Origin: Callaeas wilsoni
Lineage: Eukaryota; Chordata; Aves; Passeriformes; Callaeidae
Length of the DNA stretch: 64,000 nt
Direction of reading: 5' to 3'
Assembly: GCA_013398955.1 (NCBI GenBank)
Contig: VWPU01009616.1
Span: 124,001 to 188,000 of the forward strand
Positions 56,275 through 64,000 of the stretch are shown piece by piece; position 1 is the first letter of the stretch, and every line of letters begins with the position of its first letter. The notes below the pieces were generated by a model that saw only the letters and a program-made list of their open reading frames with translations, was not told where the DNA came from and made no database searches. The position numbers and the translations under genes are program-made.

Positions 56275-57281
56275 AGAAGAATCATTCAGGCTGGAAAACA
56301 CCTTTAAAATGGAATCAGAGCATTTAACTGCAACTTACTTTTTCCAAAGTTTTCTATGAAACACTGCAAAATCTGATCCTGTTACTGGGTGGAAATATCA
56401 CTGACTTCCACTAGTGCAGGCCCAGAAAAACCGAGCTCAGATTTATTTCTCAGTTGCATCTGTGTAGCTGCACCCTCCAGATGCATTATTTAAAAATGCA
56501 GGGAAACGGTTCTGTTTAATCACCTTGCACACAAAATAGTTGGGATGATGGGGATCGTTACTTTAATGGCACATGAGCACCCTGAAGGCTGCTGGAATGG
56601 TCACTGATGAGCCTGGAACAGAATTTTACCACAGTGCAATATTAGGGGCAGAGTTAATTTTTAAAAAGAATGAAATCGATAGTCCACCACCCTCTTCCTC
56701 CTCCCTCCACCCCAAGCCTCCCAAACCCCGGGTCTGGCGGTTGTTCTGATCCCTGGAGTTTGATGCATGTTTGATTCACAGACTGCAGCATGTCTTCACC
56801 AGATGGCCCCGAGTTAATGAACACAAACTCATCACTTTTACTCACGAGGGAAATGTGCAGCTCAATCTGACTTGTACTCGACAACTAAAAATATTTGAGT
56901 ATTTTTAGTGAGCATTTTACTGTTACAAAATGGCATTTGAGGAAAGCAGTAAAAGAACACAGCCTACCCAACAAATGGACTTGCACAGATGAAGAGCAGC
57001 ACTGCTGCCTTTCACCCTTCTCATCCCAGCTAACATATTCCCAAACCTTCAAACTGGGAGCAGCACAGAAGGAAAGCTGTAAGGCCTGGGCCTCCTCAGG
57101 CACCATTTGCAGAAAGTCTCCTGGGTTTGCTGAAAGCAGGATTGGGATCTGAGTTGTTACCACAGCAGGTAGGAAAGAATATGGGTCATAACCTCAGCAT
57201 AAAACAAAGGGAATGCCTGGAAAACCCCAGAACTGTGATTATTTACCTGGTTAATGATCTGTCTGCTCGAAGTCACTGTGA
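56275..57281. other. Intronic sequence, nothing recognised
   Basis: A pyrimidine-rich stretch occurs at 56686-56720. No repeats, RNA genes or exons are recognised. Confidence 0.5.
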
Positions 57282-57381
57282 TCATGGAATCCTGGAATGG
57301 TGTGGGTTGGAATGGACCTTAAAGCTCATCCCATTCCAGCCCCCTGCCATGGGCAGGCACATCTCCCACTATCCCAGATTT
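57282..57381 (-). mobile_element. CR1 3' end, type A, about 100 bp
   Basis: ATCATGGAATCCTGGAATGG, GGTTGGAATGGACCTTAAAG and CCCCCTGCCATGGGCAGGC, ending at CTATCCCAGATTTCC. Confidence 0.92.
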
Positions 57382-57737
57382 CCAGAGTAGTGCACAAGAT
57401 GCAGCTCCTTGAGAACATAAAGCACATGCAAACCCCAGCATTACACTGCCATGATATCAGAAAGATTTTTCTCCAAGGAACCAAGAGATGTTTGTTAAAG
57501 GATGGAACACAGATCCCTCAGACTACAACCCAAAAATGGATTAATTGCCTCCCTCAGAGTCAGCAGGCATGAAGTCAGGATGGCAAACACATGGCAGGAG
57601 CCACATTCCCAGAATTTAAAGCAATATTGGTTTCACTTTTACTCAAAATACTGTTGGGTATGCCAACAATTTAGAGGAATTGTAGCTGGAATGTGACTTC
57701 CTGACTACCCTCGAGCATTTGATTTTACGTATAATTT

Positions 57738-58093
57738 TTTGGTTTGGAAAAGCCTCAGAGATGACTGAGTTCAACTATCCCCCTGCACTGCCAAGGCCAC
57801 CACTGACTCATGTCCCCAAGTGCCACATCCACATGGCTTTCAAATCCCCCCAGGCATGGGGACTCCACCACTGCCCTGGGCAGCTGGGCCAGGGCCGGAC
57901 AACCTTTTGGTGAAGAAATTGTTCCCAATATCCAACCTAAGCCTCCCCTGGCACAACCCGAGGCCGTTTCCTTTTGTCCTGTCCCTTGTTCCCTGGGAGA
58001 AGAGAGTGAGGAAGTCCCCCTGAGGCTCCTTTTCTCCAGGCTGAGCCCCCCCAGCTCCCTCAGCTGCTCCTGGTGCACCAGACTTGTGCTCCC
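57738..58093 (-). mobile_element. CR1 3' end, type C, about 355 bp (longest type C)
   Basis: TTTTGGTTTGGAAAAGCCTC, CTGCCAAGGCCACCACTG, GTCCCCAAGTGCCACATCC, ACTCCACCACTGCCCTGGGC, GGCACAACCCGAGGCCG and CTCCAGGCTGAGCCCCCCC. It serves as the reference for the deletions in shorter type C copies here. Confidence 0.95.
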
Positions 58094-59183
58094 ACACAAT
58101 CATAAGATGCAATTCCTAACAAAACCATATGGAAGCCTCTGGAAACTTGTCCAAGGCACTGCATGTTGATGTAAATATAGCAGAACACAAACCCTTCAGG
58201 TGTGCAATTCCAGCTCCATAGCAGTATTCCCACGGAGCATGTGGATTGTCTTGACAGCCTTTTTACCTCTCTAACTACAAATTTTCCCAGCTACCCCCAT
58301 CTCCATTGTACACTGGTGATAAATTGTGAGTTATTAAGGAGCAAAGTATCAATCTAACACCAGTGTCAAGCAGGATATTCCAAGTGGTTGAGCTGATAAA
58401 AAGGAGAGAGGAAAACCAGAGGATGCTGAAAAGCCATTGTGGTCTCCTAAGGCATGGAAAAATTGTCCAAGGGAAACACCCATCAAGGTCCCATTCATCA
58501 CTAGGTGCTGGAGGAAATCCCAAGCCAAGCTGTGCTTCCTGCTCTTTGTGCTGCCTCGCTCAGCTTTCTTCTCTCTACAGCTCTCCACGAAAATCCACGG
58601 AATATTTGCTGTTTGCCATGAAGGGATCACCTCCCATCAGGGGATTGCACCGTGCCAGGGCAGGAGATCCCACCAGGATCATCCAGGAATCAGTGCTGGG
58701 GGACAATCCCACAGCCATCACAAACTGGGCAGGACGCACAAACCCTCCCTCTCTCAGGATCTCTGTTCTCTCTCTCTCTCACTCACAAATCAAATCATTC
58801 AAAAATTGCTTTAATATGAAGCAAAAGCAACCAGAGTAACCTTGATAACCTTGATATTTTCTACAAAACAGAATTTGCTTTCTGACTTCCCATACACAAA
58901 GTCTACAAAGTACAATAGAAATACTGGAAATAAATCTGGTTTAATCAACCAAGGGAGTCAAAATTCAATTTAGAACGGAATATTGTGACTTCATAACTCT
59001 AATCATTCCTGTTTATATGCACTGTGATGCAGTGAAGCTACAAACTGGACACGTTCTCTGTTTGGAATTCTTTCATTCAGACTCCTCCAAGGACCCCAAT
59101 GGCTCTAGGCAGTACTCCTTTATTTCATTTATCTCTCCTCCAATTCAAACTTTCTGATGTGCAAACTGTTCCGTCTCCCCATC
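58094..59183. other. Intronic sequence, nothing recognised
   Basis: A short CT run lies at 58764-58788. Two overlapping plus-strand frames (158 and 125 codons, 58363-58839) have no motifs and look like chance frames. Confidence 0.5.
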
Positions 59184-59532
59184 CTTTACAACTGGATACA
59201 AACATGGGATCCAAAAGGCCTTGAAGCAGGGACCAGCTATCACCTGGGACAGCACAGAGCGATAGAACAAGGGGGAATGGTTTTAAACGACAAGAGGAGA
59301 GATTTAGATGGGATACTGGGATGGAATCCTTCCCTGCGAGGAAGGTGAGACCCTGGCAACGGGTGCCCAGAGAAGCTGTAGCTGCCCCTGGATCCCTGGA
59401 AGTGTCCCAGGCCAGGTTGGACGGGACTTGGAGCAAACTGGGATAGTGGAAAGTGTCCTTGCCCATGGCAGGGGTTGGAATGAGATGGTCTTTTAGGTTC
59501 TTTTCAACCCAAACCATTCCACAATTTTATGA
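59184..59532 (+). mobile_element. CR1 3' end, type A, with variant 5' section shared with 50.05 kb
   Basis: The section CTTTACAACTGGATACAAAC, CAGGGACCAGCTATCACC, GACAGCACAGAGC precedes canonical CR1 from about 59261 (GATAGAACAAGGGGGAATGG). The copy ends in CCAAACCATTCCACAATTTT. Confidence 0.9.
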
Positions 59533-60479
59533 AGTTACCAAAATTTCCCACAGAGTGATTTTAGCTCCTCACAGAGCAGCATTGCTCTGCAGTGCTGGGC
59601 TGGAGTCTCTGCCATCAGGAAAACTCAGCACACATTTCTAAAGCAGATTTCCCCGTCCACCTTCTCATTCTTTCCTTACTCACCCCACTTTTAAACACAA
59701 GCTGGGGGAAAACATGATATTTTAGCCTATGCCCATGCACCATTAAAAATAGGCATGCAGCACTTTCCATGCATAATTCATTCTTCTTGTATTTCCAGTC
59801 AAGACGTCTTCACTTTGCAAGTGCAAAGTGACAATTCTTGCAGATTTGGGAAATAATCCTTTACATCTGTTACAAGCTAGCAGACACCATTTGGCAAGTG
59901 TTAAAAAATACCATATAGGACCGGGGCTGCGGTGTCTGTTTGGTTAGGAGCACTCATGGTCTAAAGTCTGTAGGAAAAAAAGAGGTGGTTTGAATGTTCT
60001 TTCCTTCTAGCAGATACACTCCAGTTTTCCAGCCATTTATCTCTCTTTGTGTGTTATATCCTCCTTATTCCTCACTCTCTTTCTTATGTATCAGAGAATA
60101 TCCTGAGCTGGAAGGGGCCCACAAGGATCACCGAGTCCAGATCCTGGCTCTGCAAAGGACACCCCCAAGAATCCCACCATGTGCCTGAGAGCACCATTTC
60201 ACTGGGTTCTCTTGTTTTGCAATTCTTGGTTTGGTTTTTTATCTCAATTTTTGGTTTTTAATGCTGACCCTTCAGCCACCTTCATTATGCCAGACCCAGA
60301 AGGAGCTCCAGCTCCTGCTCAGGCTCACGTGTCCTGTTCACGCAGCCCGACTCCCGTGGGCCTCTCCCTGTCTCCATTCCCCTTCTCTCTGCCTTTCCCA
60401 CCAGCCCACGCTTTTCCATCAGCCCAGCCAGTCTCTACCCCTACCTTCATTTCCCCATCTCCCTAATTTAGCTCTGCTT
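59533..60479. other. Intronic sequence with one CR1 stub; pyrimidine-rich right part
   Basis: From about 60300 to 60470 the plus strand becomes C- and T-rich, leading into the CpG patch. A 155-codon plus-strand frame (60231-60698) spans this boundary and has no recognised domain. Confidence 0.45.
60091..60195 (-). mobile_element. CR1 3' end, type B, about 105 bp
   Basis: CAGAGAATATCCTGAGCTGG, CCCACAAGGATCACCGAGTC, GACACCCCCAAGAATCCC, ending at TGTGCCTGAGAGCACC. Confidence 0.9.
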
Positions 60480-60484
60480 TTAAG

Positions 60485-61150
60485 TCTCATTAGCCCTGCC
60501 TCAAAGCGTGAGGAGCAGCGCTGTCATAACAAAAGGAGGGAGCGCTCGCAGCCGCGCTCCGGCAGGGCGAGGAGCATCTCCCTGCATACTAATGCCGCTT
60601 TAATAACGCTGCCCAAACACCCCGAGCCTGTGCTCGCAGTCTGCAGCCTCGGGAGGAGGTGGGAACGGGATCTGTGTGCACAGGAGGAGTTGAGATGATG
60701 GGTGAGTGCTCATTTCAGCTCAAGTTTGCCGTCACAGTAACATCTCCCAGCCTTGTCTCTTCCCCCCGCGTCTCATTTGGATGTTTTCTCCTACTCTAAC
60801 ACCATCCTTTGCTCTCTGCACTTAAATTCTCTCCATTTGCATTCCAGTCCTCTGTTAGAAGCAGTAATAGGAGCGGTGCCATCCGCACAGCTAAATAAAG
60901 CAATATATATTTAATTAAAATGATGCTGACGCGGCAGCCGGGCTCACGCTCCGCCTCTGCTGCCGGCAAAGACGGGTCAGCAAAAACGTCCCCGGTGCTT
61001 CGGGGACCCGATCCCTCCACCTCACCTGAAACTGCAAAGCTCCTTGAGCATCCTCTGAGGTTCCCCCTCGGAAAGAGCTCGGGACTTGCAAGCGCTGCCT
61101 CGGGCATGGCTGGAGGGGGCCCGGAGCACACAGGGACCGGCAGAGCCTCA
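60485..61150 (+). promoter_or_regulatory. CpG-dense patch, candidate promoter / first-exon region
   Basis: CpG is rare elsewhere in the window, but I count by eye about 14 in 60485-60680 and about 18 in 60925-61150. Examples are GAGCGCTCGCAGCCGCGCTC and CTGACGCGGCAGCCGGGC. On the plus strand ATGATGG is followed at once by a consensus donor GTGAGT (GT at 60702-60703), as in a first exon whose coding part is only a few bases. It lies antisense to MSRA. It could be an antisense or alternative promoter, an orphan intragenic CpG island, or GC-rich intron. The transcription direction is not certain. Confidence 0.4.
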
Positions 61151-61260
61151 GCTGCGCTGCCCAAGGAATAATTCGCTTTTATTGGTGTCGTGCTGGCAGA
61201 ACAGCTGGGAAAAACACACACCCAGAGCCACAACCAGGCAGGTTCTAAGAAGTCACATTT

Positions 61261-61352
61261 AATCACGGAATCACAGGATGGTCTTGGGTTGAAAGGGACC
61301 GTAAGGATCATCTGGTTCTAACCCTCTGCCATGGGCAGGGACACCTCCCACT
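61261..61352 (-). mobile_element. CR1 3' end, type A, about 92 bp
   Basis: AATCACGGAATCACAGGATG, GGGTTGAAAGGGACCGTAAG and CTCTGCCATGGGCAGGGACA. It is truncated at CTCCCACTA. Confidence 0.93.
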
Positions 61353-62483
61353 AGAGAAGCTGTGAAGGGGAGGAAAACACTTCTAAGTTTATTTCAAGTT
61401 TCAGAGGTGAGACTCTAACATCTCTGGGTTTTTTTTTAAACAAGGGAGGGGGGAAAAGCTGCTCTCAACCTGTCCTTTTTCAGGTTGTATTTGAGGAACT
61501 TTAGACACGCTGGATGAACCATATCGATTTTTCCATTTGTGGTTTTGATGGGAATTTAATTGCAAAGTGCTGCAAACGGGGGTTTGAAGTTTGTCTGCAG
61601 CATGTTCCACAGGAAAACTGTGGAAAAAGGGTTTAAAAAACCCCAAACACCAAGGAATTTTTTTTCCTTATCTCCCATCTCCCAGAGTTTGAAATCCCAA
61701 GCACTTTATTCACTGCCTATAGACAGACACCACATTTTGTCAGTACAATTCATCATGAAAGCTGCTGACAATTAATTTTTCATCTTTTATTTTCCTGCTT
61801 TTTATGTGATTGGAAATGATCAGAAGGATTTACAACAGCAACACTTCAATAAACTGAAAAAGGAGGTAACACCCCAGCCCTCTTCTTTAGGGTTGATTTG
61901 CTTAATGTCAAACATCAGGAAAAAAAAATTCAACACTTCTGAAGTCGTTCCACAAACTCATCTTGGGTTCAAATATTCTTTATTGTTTCTAGATAAAAAA
62001 TGCAAAGGAAAAGCCTGGAGAAGGAAGGAGTGACAGGGTGGGATGCCACATGGAGGGATCTTTTCAACAGCAAACAGGAAAGAGTGACACATCCCACAGA
62101 TTTCCTCTACCTGTGTTTTAGGGAAAAATACCTGCACGAGGCTTTGGTGGTGTCACTGTATGAACTTGTCAATGTGTGAAATGAGCTTTTAATTTAGTTC
62201 TGGCCTGGAATGTGGGTCTTTTCCCAAATTTCTCCCACTAGCTGCAGTCCTTGTCACACCAAGGCTGCCAATGGGAATGTGCTCTCCCAGAATTAGAGGC
62301 CAAGCTCAATGAAGACCTGAGCTAAAGGATAACACAGCTGCCTGTTCATTTAGTGATGATTCCACATATTTTGCTTTCTCACCTGGAAGTGTTTCCAGTT
62401 TGGGATGGTAGTTAAACGTTCCCTTTATCTGCAAAGCCTCCAACAAACTTGGATGTGTTTCTGCATTTCCCTTGTAATACAGC
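61353..62483. other. Intronic sequence, nothing recognised
   Basis: Short T and A runs (61429-61438, 61920-61929) only. No exon or RNA gene is recognised. Confidence 0.5.
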
Positions 62484-62691
62484 GATGGAATCATGGAATC
62501 ATGGAATGGTTTGGGATGGAAAGCACCCTTAAAGCTCATCCCATTCCATCCCCTGCCATGGGCAGGGACATCTTCCACTATCCCAGATTGCTCCAAGTGC
62601 CATCCAACCTGGCCTTGGACACTTCCAAGGATCCAGGGGCAGCCACAGCTTCTCTGGGAAACCATTCCAGTGCTTCCCCACCTTTGTCAGC
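62484..62691 (-). mobile_element. CR1 3' end, type A, about 208 bp
   Basis: Tail repeated three times (GATGGAATCATGGAATCATG, GAATGG), then CCCTGCCATGGGCAGGGACA, CATCCAACCTGGCCTTGGAC and CAGCCACAGCTTCTCTGGG. It is decayed after CCATTCCAGTGC. Confidence 0.94.
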
Positions 62692-63716
62692 ACCAGGAGA
62701 TTTGATCTTTTGGCTTCCCAATGCTCAGAAGAAAAGGGTTGGATTGTGACAGATTTGAGGAAGACCTCAAAAAAATGAGGATATTTTCATCTGACAGTGC
62801 CACCCTCTTTTCTCAACTTTCCAGAAGGCTTCTGTCAAACTTCTCCACAGAAATAATACTAATTAAACAGATCTATCAGTGGGGTGCAGCGTTTTTCCCT
62901 CTCTCTAAGCTGTGCACAAAATAATATCATGTCCCTCACAGGCTAATGGTGGCACATGGAAACGGAACTGCATTATCAGTGCAGTGTGAGGATGAGAAAG
63001 TCATCGCATGGCGGGCAGTCCCAGGATGAGAGTATCTGTCCCACATTGTATTATTTTGGGAATAATAAACATTATATGTAGGAAAACACAACGCCAAAAG
63101 AAGCTTGGTCATCCCACAGAGCTTGTGACAGATGGCAGTTCCAGCTCTATAATCAAAGCAGTAATAAACCTTGTAGGTTAAAAAAAATCAAAGTGCATTT
63201 GCAATCCAGTTCTCCACATCAGGGATATGCTGGAATATTCAGCAGAGTTTTCAGATACTCTGATCACCTGAATTAAATACAAGTCCTGACAGGAAAGCTC
63301 TGCTCCTGCAGCAGACACCATGGGCCACCAACATCTAGGATTTACTTGATATCTTTTGGCAAAATGGAGCCTGAAATCTGAAAACAGGATTTGTTTAAAA
63401 TCTCCAAATCCCCTTTTGCATCCATCCACAGATTATCTATCATTTTAGTCCATCAATACAGCCCTTTTTATTCTATTTATTCAATACCTGAAAAGGCTAA
63501 TTTCAGTCTTTTACCTGCTTGTGATCTGTATTCCCTCTGAATTCAGTGGTGGAAATAAATTCTATGTCTATCATTTGTTGGTGAACTGATTGGACCTTCT
63601 GTTTATGTTAATGTTTATAATTTCCAGTAATATTTTTACACTGGAAATGGTAAAATTAATTTTAAAAAATAAGCATACCTATGTGTAAATGTGTATATAA
63701 TATGATACTCTGGAGT
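62692..63716. other. AT-rich intronic sequence, nothing recognised
   Basis: No repeats, RNA genes or exons are recognised in this 1-kb stretch. Confidence 0.5.
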
Positions 63717-63832
63717 AAGTCCAGAGGAGGCCTCAGAGATGCTTCGAGGGCTGGAGCCCCTCTGATCTGGAGACAGGCTGGAAGAGGTGGGAACATCCAG
63801 CCTGGAGAAGGGAAGGCTCCAGGGAGACCTTG
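63717..63832 (+). mobile_element. CR1 internal fragment
   Basis: AAGTCCAGAGGAGGCCTCAG, AGATGCTTCGAGGGCTGGAG, CCCCTCTGATCTGGAGACAG and CAGCCTGGAGAAGGGAAGGC, ending at CCAGGGAGACCTTGG. It is the part just upstream of the usual truncation zone, and its own 3' end is missing. Confidence 0.9.
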
Positions 63833-64000
63833 GAGTTCTCCCTGGCCACAGAATTTGCTGATTTTGTGCACATCAAATCTTTTGAGTCCATCTGACTTTG
63901 CAACTTGTGCCGTTGCACAAACAGCTGGGAATAGTGGGACACACCAAACAGGCTGAACTGTAGGGCCCAGGAAATTGAATATTGATCAACAATTGGTTCC

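Noticed and set aside
60796..61311. 171-codon minus-strand frame over the CpG patch
   Set aside because: GC-rich DNA has few stops. The peptide has no domain and ends inside a CR1 tail.
1..64000. Search for tRNA, rRNA, snoRNA or microRNA genes
   Set aside because: I noticed no tRNA A/B-box pair with a cloverleaf, no rRNA and no convincing hairpin of microRNA type by reading. A covariance-model scan would be needed to exclude them.

Overview
The window looks like one gene end plus a long intron from a bird, most likely a passerine. The bird call rests on about 53 recognisable fragments of CR1, the dominant LINE of bird genomes. The passerine call rests on their sequence style and is an inference. 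The DNA is AT-leaning, poor in CpG and almost free of coding sequence.

Left edge (about 0.3-1.25 kb, minus strand): the only gene part I can name is the terminal coding exon of MSRA, methionine sulfoxide reductase A. It has 54 codons and a stop, a clean splice acceptor, both C-terminal recycling cysteines, and a 3' UTR with several candidate poly(A) signals and a 33-bp tandem duplication. MSRA is on the minus strand, so everything to the right is upstream of this exon. I found no further MSRA exon, so 1.25-64 kb is most simply the last, very long MSRA intron.

Body (1.25-60 kb): CR1 fragments of three sequence types lie in both orientations, about 30 minus and 23 plus. Type A ends in AAGGTCCCTTCCAACCCAAACC-like sequence. 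Type B ends in GGGTCCCTTCCAACTCAGG-like sequence. Type C ends in AGGTCTTTTCCAACCT-like sequence. Nearly all are 5'-truncated 3' ends of 50-590 bp. Between them are simple repeats (an ATAG microsatellite, a 53-nt poly-A run, purine and pyrimidine tracts) and long stretches where I see nothing. Most open reading frames over 60 codons are antisense or sense readings of CR1 or chance frames, not genes.

Most worth a second look: (1) a CpG-dense patch at 60.48-61.15 kb containing an ATG directly followed by a consensus splice donor on the plus strand; (2) a 236-bp exon-like open frame with splice sites on both sides at 32.45-32.69 kb, minus strand, beside the poly-A run; (3) three pairs of CR1 copies that share the same non-canonical flanking sequence at distant places, suggesting chimaeric CR1 lineages or local duplications; (4) repeat-free islands that look like conserved non-coding elements. 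I did not find a clearly new biological system.
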